From assembly GCA_013365365.1 (NCBI GenBank), contig JABVXU010000306.1, positions 1-64,000 on the forward strand: a stretch of DNA of 64,000 bases, in the 5' to 3' direction. This stretch comes from Cruorifilaria tuberocauda. Lineage: Eukaryota > Nematoda > Chromadorea > Rhabditida > Onchocercidae. Below, piece after piece: positions 25,201-39,486 of the stretch. Below the pieces are notes generated by a model that saw only the letters and a list, made by a program, of their open reading frames with translations, did no database searches and was not told the origin of the DNA. The position numbers were made by a program, and so were the translations under genes. Position 1 is the stretch's first letter; each line of letters begins with the position of its first letter.

Positions 25201-27224
25201 TGATGTCATCTTGTGGTTCATTATCTTTGATCGTCAGAATGTCGTTTCCCGAGGTCAATAGTTTTCTCAAGTACAGATCAGCATCTAGAATTCATACAAG
25301 ATATAGGCAATAATAGACAAACTATTAAACGTATAAACAGAGAATCTAAATGAAAGCTTGGACTAAGAATGGCTACCTTTCTTGCTCTTGGCTAAAATTT
25401 CACCGCTGTTGTAGGCGTCGCTTTCTTCATCAAGTAGGTAATTTAGCCATGATGTTAGTGCTGCTAAATGAGCTGACTTTCTATCAATTTCCGTTTTCTT
25501 GCATCGATCAGTGAAATTAGGTTCAACTGATAAAATAAATATTCGTTTATAAAAGATGACATCAAATAATCAAATATTGAAAAACTCCAAAAAACCTTGG
25601 AAAGAAAAAAAGTGAAAATAAGTGAACGCACAAAAAGATACGATTTTTTTAACTTCTAAGTCTAACTTACTTGGAACAACAATTATAATCATAGCATTTT
25701 CTTTGAGTATAGATTTGTATGATAAGGAAGCTTATATTTAACTTGACAAAATATAGTGAGAAATTTAAACAAAGCAACATAGAGAAGATTTTAAGATAAT
25801 AAAAATGAGACGAAGAAGTTAAATAATTGAACTTAAATCATTATACCTTCAGGTACTAACGGCTGAATTACGTAAGTAGTGTTCGTTTTCTTGCTAGAAT
25901 TCGAAATAGAATTAAGAGTAGAATTCAACGGAAATCGAAAAGAGATATCAGTATTTTCATTTCTTCCATCATCAGTAATGGAATTTAGTGCTTCAGGAAG
26001 TGAGCTCAAAAATTTCTTCTCCACCTCATGCAAGTTGATGTGACCATGAGATAAACTTGATTCTAGAAAATTTACGTATCACAGACAAAATACCAAGATT
26101 TTTTGAACAAAGCGAAATTTTCTTTCAAGAAAGACTGTAACTTACTTGTAATCGTTGCTTTTCGTAGTTCATGTCTTTTTTTCAGCATTTCCAGCTTTTT
26201 CTGCATTGTCGTGCTTGAAGCATTAGTACCGGGCGAAAAGTTTAGCGAAACCCCGGGACGAGAGTTGTAAATATCATCGGCTAAAAATCAAAGTAATATT
26301 TTTGACAAAATATAAATTACCAAGCTAGTCGGTTCATAACGAAAAACCAAAACACAGATTAAAGGTAACCCAACTTAAGCATAGGAGGATCTCATCACTT
26401 GAAAATATATGGAGCTATTAACTGATACGATTAGCAATTTAAAAATAAAAAATTTAGAGACAATAATAAAATAGTGCCTGAGGGTGTTTTTTGCCGGACC
26501 ATTCGTTCGTCCCCAGAACTATACAGAACAGAACAGAGCATATCCTGTATCGAAATTTCAATAAAAAGTAAGATTCCTGCTTTTTACAATGATGTATAAG
26601 CTAAATATTTGCTATTTCTAAAAACCGAAAATGATCCATAGGTATTGAACGAAATGATAAATGATAATAAATGAAATGATAACAAGTAAATATACTTCTC
26701 ATATTGAAGTAAGGCTAATAGGTGTTTAATAGAAAACAATTCATAAAATTAAAAAACTTCTCATTCGTATTTGTAAAATTTCAAATTTTGTAGAAGCCAA
26801 TTTCTTATTTAAAAAAATCTGTTTATTAACATAGTAGAAAAGGAATTTTTACCTCTTTATCGCGTATGTCCATCAGAAATGTTTGACTTTTCGAAAAATG
26901 ACGAGATGAATTCAATCGTAAATTGTAAACGGTGTTTTCTGTAAGATTCGGAATATTGTGGCAGGGAGTAGATGTAAACTCATTCTGCAGCAAAGTCCAT
27001 AAAAAAACACTGTTGTGTGGCGGTGTTGATAAATAATCCCAAATAATAGTACCTTCATACTGTTCATCAATTACTTCCCCTACAAATAGTGGGACATATA
27101 AGTATAATAGAAAGAAACAAAAGCAAATGAATAATAAACCTTCACAGACATGTGGTACCATTCTTTTGAGATTTTGAGTCGAGATACGCTTAATCTTCTG
27201 TTCGTTTTGATCCATCGATTCCAT
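19293..27224 (-). CDS. aspm-1: ASPM / abnormal spindle homologue (CH domains + IQ repeats)
   Basis: Spindle-pole microtubule minus-end protein; IQ motifs bind calmodulin. About 29 exons, roughly 1265 aa. Exon 5' ends: 27224, 27079, 26544, 26280, 26062, 25526, 25284, 25073, 24862, 24590, 24334, 24071, 23817, 23616, 23469, 23180, 22733, 22430, 22123, 21921, 21760, 21337, 21122, 20748, 20508, 20354, 19985, 19726, 19406. Family landmarks: HLAALTSWLNYLLDEE (25377-25526), FHPFYLLLGLETIL, two calponin-homology domains (about 495-745; LSRLGLSL, KMSNVKTVIDFAKRKGIL, ITLLWRFA), first IQ AAIIIQRAFRRY, then IQ units of the type IIQ|RYIRGWLAR, one per 90-96-bp phase-0 exon, and an armadillo-like C-terminus. 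The intron ending exon 24967-25073 starts with GC, not GT. The junction between 26544 and 26280 is unresolved (a GC donor near 26477 fits). A further 5' exon, 27799-27809 (MPNR), with a strong donor would join in phase. Confidence 0.93.
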
Positions 27225-28392
27225 TCTCCTGGGTAACAAAAAATTACTATCGATTATTTGAAAAAAATCACTGAATCTGTCATGCGAGTACTGATTTAAA
27301 CGATAAATATGATGAGCCAGTTAGAGTTAAATTTATATCTGGACCTTTTCAAGTCTTTAAATTCTCGGGACAATTAGTTATAGTGCAAGCATATCATCAA
27401 TAAGAAAAGATGTACGGATCTGATAAATCTCATGGGAACTCTATGTGAATATTGCGATTTTCATATGAAAGCTATCAATAATTATGGATCGTAAAAAATT
27501 TTTAAGAGAATAAATTAACTAATATTGAGGTCTTTACATTCTTCACTTTCGCCCGATATATTTTGCTGGAAAATTTTGCCACAAGAGAAAAGCATATTGT
27601 CAGAAACTATTATCACTCTTATCCATTTCGATACAATGGAAGTAGAAATACAGCATGTAAATTATATGATATCTCGAACATTAGCAACGGCCGGAGCTGT
27701 AAACACGCTTAATGTACTTGAAAATTGTTGACAAAAAAATTTCAAAATTAAATTACCCACAAAATTTTGTCTTGTGTAACAGCTCTCAAGCACCTTACCT
27801 GTTCGGCATGCTGCGTGCTTTTGCATTTATTAGATTGTTCAAGGTTGACGTACATCATCATTCTGCGTTTTAGCAAATTTTGTAAACGAACTTGGATTAT
27901 TCTTTCGAACTTCTTTCCAAATTCGCTCAAAACTTTCCTCAGAGTGATTTTCTCTTCATTTCAGAGAGAAATTTCACAATTAAAGATAAAAATTTAATCT
28001 TATTTGACTTTTATATTTAGTTTTGTTGCCTGTAACTTATTTGGATAACAAATTAAAATAAGAGTATTTCGATGTAACATTCTACTAATTTTCATTGCAT
28101 CACGTTATGTGTGATTGGGCCAGGGCAGGTAAAGTAACTCAGATAAAATCTAGGCATTTCATTGGTATCGAATTAGGCATTTTTTGTTATGGTTTTCCTG
28201 ATCAGCAAGAAGTCAAAACAAATGATGTTGGGCATTTAGTGTTATATTTTTCCAGGTCGATCATATCATAGAGAGTGCTGATAAAGTAGCGATAAACTGA
28301 TGACTTTCTAACTGCCCTTCGTGTTGCTTGACTTCTGTTAAATTTCTAAAGTGCTTTGAACAGATTTTAGCTGAATAGTATTCAGAAAAACA
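27225..28392. other. Divergent upstream region between the ASPM homologue and the CISD3-like gene
   Basis: Shared 5' flank of two divergent genes. On the minus strand, CATGCCGAACAG|GTAAGG at 27809-27794 is a strong donor that probably ends an ASPM 5' exon. Short open frames on both strands (27525-27731 +, 27748-27930 -) lack support as separate genes. No TATA box was recognised. Confidence 0.45.
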
Positions 28393-29706
28393 ATGGATAA
28401 GATGATTGGTATTCGAGACATCTGTAATGTAAGTTATTTATTGCTATACTATTAGTGAAGAAACTTCACTGTTTTTTGTTAAGACCTTGCCGTGATGATC
28501 ATAACAAACAAATGTTAGACAAATTACTGATCAAAACTAAATGCTGTCACTGAAATTACTCTATACCTGTTATAAGTTAATCATAATAAGCTATATTATG
28601 ATTAACTTAAACAGATATATAGTTGTCTTCAGTAATGTCTAATCGATGTCTTTACTCATTTAGTAACGATTCAGTTTTTGTTGAGTGATTTCGTCACATA
28701 TATGTTCTAAGTAAAGAATTCACTGTGATTATTATATTAGAAAGAGAAGTAGGAATACATGTTCTCGTTCACTAAATTCCAGTTATGTTTGTTTTGTATT
28801 ATACTCGAGAATCTTGACTTTAAATTTTAGGTGTACAAAATCATAACGCGTGCAAAAAGTGGTGTGAAGTTGTTGAATCCTTCAGCTGCTTTGTATCCTG
28901 AAATAGGTGTGTGTTTGGATAACAAACCAATTAAAGTGAAGCTAAGGAAAGGCGAACAATATTCTTGGTGTTCATGCGGTCTTTCTGGAATGCAGGTAAA
29001 AATATCTGATTTTTTAAAACAATTGCTGCACATTTTATGTCTATTATTTCTTACAAAATTGTAGATTCCAAACTTGATAGATTTTTTCTGTATTGATTTA
29101 AATAGGGTCTAAACTGCTACTTGTTTTTTTTCTGGTCATTTAAATTACAATAATCTTATTTCAGCCATGGTGTGATGGCAGCCATAATGCAGAAGGTGTT
29201 ACAATGCTGAAACCTATACTTTTCGAAGTCGAAAAAGATGGAGAATACCTTATTTGCGGATGTAAAGCAACAAAAAACCGTCCGCTATGTGACGGTAATC
29301 ATGTCAAGGTACAGTTTGTTTGTTAATGAAATAGAATTATGGTTTCATGGGAATTCAGGGGTTTTTTGACACTTTTTTCTGAATTTCACAAGGACTCGAG
29401 TATTTTAGGAAATATTTCCATGAAATCATCGTGGCAAATAGCCATCGTGAAAGAACTACTGAACGATGTTCAGTCATATTCAGTATTAATATCATTATAG
29501 TTTCGCTTTGCTAATTTTAATTGGAAGTTTTCTGCTATTTAAATATATGATGAAATCTTATGTTTGATGATTTACATGATTTACAGGTACAAAAACGGCG
29601 ATTTACGGACCCACCTCAATACTGTGCATATGCCGAATCACCTGTTTATGAAGGAGTAGCCAATAATCTTGGATATAAACCGAAAGACGGACGCTGGCAC
29701 TTCTAA
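28393..29706 (+). CDS. cisd-3: CISD3-like mitochondrial protein with two CDGSH iron-sulfur domains
   Basis: Matrix-type mitoNEET relative that binds two [2Fe-2S] clusters through 3Cys-1His ligands; the family acts in iron-sulfur and redox homeostasis. Exons 28393-28428, 28831-28995, 29165-29308 and 29587-29706, all phase 0, 154 aa. First cluster: WCSCGLSGMQ joined across the intron to PWCDGSH. Second: ICGCKATKNRPLCDGNH. Two domains in one chain mark CISD3 rather than CISD1/2, which have one domain and a membrane anchor; none is seen here. The short first exon (MDKMIGIRDICN) is a weak mitochondrial targeting signal, so the true N-terminus may differ. An acceptor-like TATTCAG just before AAAAACAATGG suits spliced-leader addition. 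It diverges from the ASPM gene and precedes the ubiquitin gene on the same strand by 1.1 kb. Confidence 0.93.
28573..28609 (+). repeat. Perfect 16-bp inverted repeat (hairpin) in CISD3-like intron 1
   Basis: TAAGTTAATCATAATA (28573-28588) and its exact reverse complement (28594-28609) are separated by AGCTA, a stem of 16 pairs with a 5-nt loop. It lies in the first intron, transcribed on the plus strand. AT-rich DNA makes some palindromes by chance, but 16 perfect pairs is long. Confidence 0.85.
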
Positions 29707-31967
<2,261 letters not shown>

Positions 31968-32965
31968 ATTTGTTGTTTAAATTGTTCTTTCAAGGCATTT
32001 TGCAATAAATTCATTTTTAATATGCATATGTATATCACGCATGGTGCAAGAATGTATGTCGTGTTTGATCGCTTTAGAGATAAATTTCAAGAAGAAGCTT
32101 AAAATAACTTTGCATATAAGGGATTATAGATTCAATGCTTATGATACTCTTCTCTTCATCTAAAGGTAATAAAACTACAAAATGATTTGTCATGAGTACT
32201 TAAAATTATACGAGGTTATCATTTCCACTTCTGTATTTCCACATTGCAGTAGAGTTGTAGTTCCTCAGGAGGATTAATATTTGCTGAAATCTGTATGCAA
32301 CTGCATTCAGATTTGTTCATGTTGTTAGTATCAAAACAATCTTATTAATTTTTCCTTTTAAAAGTTCTTCATGAGCTTCAGAAACAATTTACTCTTATCA
32401 TCCAATTTTTCACATTTTTACTTTAAAATGAACTATCAAATCTAAAGAAATACAATACTGATAAATTTCGCAATGAAATGCAAAAAAAATAAGGGAAAGG
32501 CAGTGAATGACGAATATTTACAAAGGGAGATGAAGAATGACAAGAAGTATCAAAGCGCTCAAGCCTAGTAATGAGGTTAAGAAGGAAAAAGCAAGGCTCA
32601 TATGCAAAATATATGTAAGAGCAAGGAATGAAAATAGATTTGATCAAGATTAGAATTAACATAAAGATTAGAATTTGCAAGAAATTCAAAACATGAAGAT
32701 GGTGAAGAGAAGAATATTATGCCTTAATTTCATGTGTTTCCTCATATTATTACTTTAAGCAATGATTCGTAGTTATGCTAAATCTCAAACTCAAAATAAT
32801 TAATTGAGTAGCATTATTGAATATTCCTTTAATTCAAATGAATTATTTGGCTGTTTTGAATTGCAAAATTGTACAGTAGTTATTGAGATGATTAACAAAA
32901 CAAATAAACTGCCACTATTATAGTGATGATGTTTAGGTCAGTGATTAATAAGTAATTTTAAATTT
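31968..32965. other. Convergent 3' region between ubiquitin-eS31 and tyrosinase
   Basis: AATAAA at 32004-32009 is a plausible polyadenylation signal for the ubiquitin gene. A purine-rich stretch at 32470-32700 leaves an F/L/S-rich open frame on the minus strand (32423-32689) and a 31-codon frame on plus (about 32473-32568); neither shows a domain or splice partner. No gene is called. Confidence 0.45.
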
Positions 32966-35900
32966 TCACATGCGACTAATTAAAGCTGTTCTGATACATA
33001 GATCATGAACTGATATATTACACCAGCCACAGCTAGCTTGACAATTTTCCGCCATCCATTGTCGTCTTTGAATGCATTCACCTCGCAATCGCATATAGGA
33101 ACATGAAATATGCCGATCGTAACAACCTGAAAATACTTCTATTTATTTTTATTTGAACTTTGGAGATTAAAAATTTGCAATCCAATTTTTTCACATTGTT
33201 TTACTAGAATTCAATTATTTGAAAATTCATTTGAAACAAACCTAATTCATTTTTTTTTGCTTAAATTTAAAATTACCTTAAGATTCAGTTCAAGCATTCA
33301 AAAGTTAATTAATTAATGTTTATAATTGAAAGAGGAAAATGTCATAAAATGTATTACCGTTTTGTCTGTTATCAGTGCTTTTGCAATAGTTACAACTTTT
33401 ACGACAGTACATTTTCATATATGCCGTATTCTTGGAACATTCATTATTCCTTGCCCATAAGCTACAGCATGGATCATCGTTCAAACATACTTCATCGATT
33501 TCCTGCTAATTTTTTATTGAAAATAATTAAAAATCAAAAAATTAAATAAAAACTTTTTTGAAAATAATTAAAATTAACACTTAATGTTAATAATTAATTA
33601 AAATAATAGAAATTTGAAATGAAATTCAAATCGTACTGTTGTTGTTTGGACGGAATTACGAAACTGAGCTAAAATTTTGCGTCTTAAACTTGATAGATTC
33701 TTCATGCGTTGCTTCACTGCTAAATTTGTGTGACGTTCAGGAGGAGGAGGAGGTCGAGTGATACGTAAACGTTTAGTACGACGAGTAGATCGAGATGTTG
33801 AAGTGGAAAGTGGAGTCTAAAAATGGAATAAAAATAAATACTAGAAATATAGAGAGGTAAGCCATATAATCATAATCAGGCTATAAGACTATTTAGTCCG
33901 AGACTTCACTTCTTCAGTTACAATTAGGCTTCAAGACTGTTTGATCAGAGATTTCACATATCACAGTAAATTACAAGACTATCTAGTCCAAGATTTCATC
34001 TTATATTCGTTTTTCACCATTTCACTCACCGCGGTGGCAATTTTCGGTCTGCAATAACCGTCCAAACAAACTCCCATATAGCATGCATCTTCATCAGCAA
34101 ATTGCTCACATCGTTTTCCATGTTTAATCTTTGAAACGCAATGTGCGGGACCATTTAGTAGATCGCAAAATAGAAATCGTGAATTGCAATTTGGCTGACT
34201 TTCGCTACAATTTGGTCGTGGCTCATAAATATACATATAGTCCGTATAGGCATTCGATAAACCTATATAATTGATTTTTTAATTAAAATTAATTCAAATT
34301 AAAACTTTCACTTTCTCCCTCTCTCCCTCTCTCCCTCTTTCTTTCTTTTGTTCACGATAGATTTTAAAAAAATTGGCAAAATTATCATAAATTCACTTAC
34401 CTTGTCTATTTGCTAAATTAAATGGGCGCATTTGTGCATCAGCAAAATGAAGTGGAGTTGTACAAGATGTGATCTCTTCAGGATATTTCTAAATTAATTA
34501 ATAACTATAATTAATATTTCACTTAATTTCCCTCTATTTGAAGCTTTCAAATGAAAATTATTAAAAGGAAAAGTAAAATAAAACAAAACGAGGATAAGTA
34601 TGAAATTAGTATTAGTAGGAAAAAAATTAAGTATGAAATTAATAAATATCAAATCAAGTATGAAATTAGAAAATAAGTATGAAATTACTTAATAATATTA
34701 CTTTGAAAAGTTTTCCAAAATAATACTAGAAAGGTTTTCCAAAATTATGTTTCTGAAAGAAAAAGTTAGGTAGACAAAATTTCCAGTAACAAGTAATAAT
34801 TATTGAATATTGAATTTGTATACATGATATTAATTAATCATTAGTAATTATTTTAAGTTTAAATTTGTGAAATTCTTATTTATCATTTGTTGTTCACTTT
34901 GCTTTTTCATACAATTCAAAATGAATTCTAGAGCATTAAATTATCTCGTACGTTAAGAAAACCCCCAAGAAATGCCTCAAACTTATATTGTTTCCGTTAG
35001 AATAAGTCAAATTAAATGATTAAAATAAATTATTGATTGAAATTATTAATTAAAATAAACGGAAAAAGAAAAACGTCAATTCACGCAATGCATACGTTTT
35101 CACGTTCTATTCGATTTTGATGCATTTGTCGCCAATTTTCAAATATGTAATCAACGAAGGAGTGATGAAGGAAGAAGACGGGGTCATTAGCAGAGGTCGT
35201 CGGGGGCTTCATATCACCACCTACCCAAATATGAACACTTGCATGATAATATTCCAGAGCAGAGAAATTTGGAGGATATGGACAAGCTGAAAAAGTTTAA
35301 AAAACTATTTCTAAAATTCTAACTACAATTATTAATGATAATAGCTAAGTAATCGCTGTTAGAATAAAGTAAATGAATATCGAAAATATTTAAATAATTC
35401 CGTATCCTGTAATCATCGGAATTTTTATACAGGTTTACTGCTATTTTTTCCGGTTATTTTGGAAAAGTAATATCATTTTTTTCTGGTTATTTTGGAAAAG
35501 TAATATCATTTTTTTCCGGTTATTTTGAAAAAGTAATATCATTTTTTTCCGGTTATTTTGGAAAAGTAATATTATTATTATTAAGTAATTAAAAAAGTTT
35601 TCCAAGTATTATTATTATCAAGTAATTTAAAAAAAAATTTTTTTTTAAATAATTTCATTAACAAAATCTTTACTTTTTATACTTTGGAAATTTAAGAAGT
35701 GATGTGAAGTGAATCTCACAAAGTATATTTATCGTATTTTGAAATCAAAGGTAAGTAAAAATTTTTTTAGTTAAAGTTAAAATGGTTTTATAAGGTTTGG
35801 TTTTCTCATTTTTCCACTTTCCTCCTCTTCATCTTCCTTTATTATTACTCTTCTCTATCATTATTCCTTGTCTTAATCTTGATCTTCTATCATTATTCTG

Positions 35901-38900
35901 ATAATAATCAAATTGCTATCATTAACTTAGCTTATCATTAACTTAATCAAAAGTTTACCTTGTGTTGGTGCCGTATAAGCTAGAATTCCTTCAATTGAAT
36001 CTTCTTTATAAACTGCGTTAATATTTTGATCTGTCAACAGATGACCTTCCTCTCCAAGATGCCTAAACAAGATAAATTTCACTACTTGTCAGATTTAGGT
36101 TTTATAATTTCATGATATATTATGTAGGTTGTAAACCTGGTTATAGTTGGATGACCTTCAAGTGTAATGAATCCAGCAAATGGCCCATTAATCACTTGTC
36201 CATTCGAATCACTCTCACCCATCAGAATTGAACTCCACATGATTGAATCTCGAGGATCAGATAAGTGCTGATCAAGTGACGAATCCCAGTACGGTAACGC
36301 AACTAACGGATCAATCAGACGTAATGCGATTTCCATCCTATGAGAAAACATTGACCAAATTCATTGACTGTAATCTGATTTAAAATTTCTTAAGTTAATT
36401 TATTTTTACAAAATACTTATTTAATATTCAAAACACTTATTTATCAAAATACTTATTTATACAAAATTGAGAAATTTTAATTATTTAATTTCTTATTTAT
36501 CAAAATACTTGTTTATACAAAATTGAGAAATTTTGTTTATTCAATTTCTTATTTATCAAAATACTTATTTATACAAAATTGAGAAATTTTAATTATTTAA
36601 TTTCTTATTTATCAAAATACTTATTTATACAAAATTGAGAAATTTTAATTATTTAATTTCTAAGTTATTTAATTATTTAATTTCTAATTTAGAGGTTAAT
36701 TTGAAATTAAGAAAGGTATTTGTGATTGTAAGACAAATCAACCTTTTTAGTAGTACTAGAAATTACAAAAACATTTCATTGTAATTGTTGAAGGGAAAAT
36801 ATTGTAAATGTCATTTTAAATTAAACTTAGCAATTTTAAAATTAAATTTTTTTTCTCAATCAATTCGTTTCTTTTTTTTGTATTGAACATAAATTGATTA
36901 GTTTCTTTTCTTTTTTCAAATAAATCCTGATTTCAAATCCTGAATTCAAAAATTTTGCATAAATGATAAAGAATTGAGTGATAAATTTTATCATTTTGAA
37001 GCTTTATCGAAATATCTATAAGAAAATTTTCACTTTAATGTACTTTTTCAACAATGAATTCAGGATTTGAAAGTTAAATTGCTTGAATCTATGCAAAAAG
37101 TTTTCATTCTAATTTATCTTAAATTTATTTCAAACCTTTTTGTAAATTCTCGATGCCAAAGCAAAAATGATGGTCCGGAATGTGCACCGCTTCCTGATGC
37201 TTCCTAAGGAACGTTTATTATTGTATTTACCTTTATATTAATAAGTAAGTATCTTTGCTAATAATTTTTGGTTTCACATAAATTTATAATATTTAAAATA
37301 TCTTTAAATATATTTAAAGCATCATACCTTACCTTTTCTTTATCACAACTTTTTTGATTTAAAAGGATAAAGAAATTTGGAAGAAATATTTTCGACAAGT
37401 AACTAACGAATTTTTTTAACTTTAAAATGAGAGATTTGGAATTAAATTACTTTAATAGTACTTTGATACTTGAGTACTTGAATGCTTTGATAGTGATGAT
37501 GTATTTTGATAGGTAATTCTGATATGATAAGTAAAAATTTAGATATCAGTTATCTTCTCATTTAACTAATTAAAGATTTTCTCGCGGGGAAATATAAAGT
37601 TTTGGAAGTTTTTTTTCAACTCTTTCAACTTTCAACTTTGGAAGTAACTTTATATTTTTGAAAGTTCAGAATTCTAGCTTATTGATTGATTTCGATTTTA
37701 GCATTTTCTAAAGTATCTCTTTGAAACGAAAAGAATTATTTGAGTTATAGCTTGAAGAGGTGATAAATAACAAAACGATTAATTTATCTTTCAGGTATAT
37801 ATATATACCTGTTGGTGTATACGGGCTAAACGATCATACTCTCCGGATGCTTTCAGCTGCCGGATTGTATTGAAGAAGCGTTCTCTTTCTTTATTACTTA
37901 ACATACGAATTTCCTTCCGGATTGCTTGTTGCAATATTTGACCGTTTTGCAAATGACATTTTCCATCCGGTGATATACCACCCTGCAACGAATGACCATT
38001 TTCTAACAATATTCAAATCTACAGGATTAATTTCAGGTTGTTTTAGTAGTCCGGAATGAATTTTAAATCTCTTCAAGAATATAACTTAATTGATTTGTGA
38101 TGCGGAACGTTGCTTCTATCTGAAATATTTTTATTGAAAGTAAAATTTTAGGTTAAATGAGCGATAAAAGATTTACCCTGAAATATGGACATAAGCATTG
38201 CAAATCTAAACAGTCATAAACTGATGGAACAAATGATGATTGACGTGGTACCGCCGGAGAAAGCCGATTATTATGCGGTACCGCCGATGCATTCACGGCC
38301 AGTTGCGGAACCGTAAGTGATAGATCTTCCCTTGCCGCTACGTCGAATTGACGAAGCTGATCACAAATTTCGAAAAAACCTGATAATCATCTTTGTTATC
38401 ATAACTATTTCCTCATTTGATATGAAGCTTACATAACAAAAAGCATGATGATTTCATGAAAATTATCTGAAATATGTAATCATTCAATGATAAGTTATCT
38501 ACTGATAATACTGATAATATTACACTTGTCCCAAAGTATGATATTTACTGATTCTTATCTTAACTACGTGATGATACAGTTGACTTATTATATATCTGAA
38601 TAGTTCGTTGTGTAATGCTATAATGCTCGTCGTAAAATATATGTGACGTATTGACGTGTTACTTACGTGTTGGGCGATCAATCTTATCACGAAATAGAGG
38701 AACGATCCCACAAAATCTACCTTTTTCCAAGAAAAACTTCATCACCAATTCCCGATCAGTCGATCATCCAGGATTATTACTATCATAAACTTTCATTATT
38801 ATCATATGGTATTATTATTGTTGTTATAAGCTTTCATTATTATCATTATTATCATTATCATATCGTATTATTATTGTTGTCATAAGCTTTCATTATTATC

Positions 38901-39486
38901 ATTATTATTGTATTATTATCGTTGTCATAAGCTTTCATTATTATCATTATTATCACAAGGTAATATTTATCACAATTGTTTTTCGTACTGTTTTGAAAAT
39001 TTCCATAGCAATTTTTTTTTTGCAATTACTTTATCAGTTAATTAAGTTAATTGATTATCAGCTAATTCAGTTAATTAAGTGAATTTACAGAACAAGTTCA
39101 TATTAAACAAGATAACCTGTTTTTTTATCATTAATTAACCTGGGTAGTGTTTTCTCGAAAGGACAAATAATCAATAACCACTTTTCCTATCACTGTGATG
39201 TTCTTATGCTTAAGTTTACCTTGACAGCAAATTATTATAATAAATTAGATTAAAAAATAAACAATCGAAATTAAATTAAATTTTTCGTACGCAAAATTTT
39301 TTGTCACTAAATATTTCTGTAAATAAGAGTATAATAAAAAAAAAATAAGGTAAACAAACCAGGTGGTGCTTTATTGCAATCAACAGGTAGCATAATTTGT
39401 TGTGATCGAGCTAGTGATAACATGAATATGATAACGCCTATCAGTTCCAGTAATAGAATTATCAAGCAACTATTTAGTGAAATCAT
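32966..39486 (-). CDS. Secreted tyrosinase with two C-terminal ShKT domains
   Basis: Type-3 copper phenol oxidase (o-diphenol/monophenol oxidation), which nematodes use in cuticle or eggshell tanning and pigment; 624 aa. Exons: 39360-39486, 38177-38379, 37809-37982, 37136-37203, 36137-36337, 35959-36062, 35096-35286, 34401-34488, 34030-34262, 33637-33816, 33358-33502, 32966-33126; every phase agrees. N-terminal signal peptide ([20 protein letters not shown]). Copper site A: RIH (166), GAHSGP (176), LLWHREF (185). Copper site [10 protein letters not shown] (307, 311), FFLHHSFVD (333/334). [20 protein letters not shown] is the usual central motif. A Cys-rich segment (34030-34262) and a basic linker with a run of five prolines follow, then two ShKT domains: [14 protein letters not shown]...CRKSCNYC (one extra Cys) and CYDRHISC...CQASCGWC. 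All copper ligands are present, so it should be active. Introns are long and repeat-bearing. Confidence 0.95.
34309..34348. repeat. CT-rich microsatellite (CTCTCCCT)n in a tyrosinase intron
   Basis: Short run of CTCCCTCTCTCCCTCTCT followed by CTTTCTTTCTTTT between exons 34401-34488 and 34030-34262. On the transcribed strand it is purine-rich. Confidence 0.8.
35440..35580. repeat. 33-bp tandem repeat in a tyrosinase intron
   Basis: Four copies of a 33-bp unit with CCGGTTATTTTGGAAAAGTA followed by ATATCATTTTTT; starts of the CCGG element at 35450, 35483 and 35516 fix the period. Located between exons 35959-36062 and 35096-35286. Confidence 0.9.
36415..36685. repeat. 56-bp tandem repeat in a tyrosinase intron
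   Basis: TTATCAAAATACTT starts at 36441, 36497, 36553 and 36609, giving a 56-bp unit that also contains TATACAAAATTGAGAAATTT. Four copies are in the intron between exons 37136-37203 and 36137-36337. Confidence 0.9.
38790..38965. repeat. TTATCA trinucleotide-like repeat cluster, tyrosinase intron 1
   Basis: Units of GCTTTCATTATTATCATTA and GTATTATTATTGTTGTCATAA alternate about three times. Simple-sequence origin; no coding role. Confidence 0.8.

Noticed and set aside
27748..27930. Separate minus-strand gene (KKFERIIQVRLQNLL) upstream of ASPM
   Set aside because: Its strong donor at 27798 is better explained as the end of a 5' exon of the ASPM transcript (MPNR joined in phase); no other exons or family were found.
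32423..32689. 88-codon open frame on minus
   Set aside because: Complement of a purine-rich non-coding tract; low complexity, no domain.
37989..38110. Extra tyrosinase exon suggested by open frames at 37894-38076
   Set aside because: Family sequence requires CPYFR to join GGISPDGK, placing this stretch inside the intron 37983-38176; the in-phase reading hits a stop.
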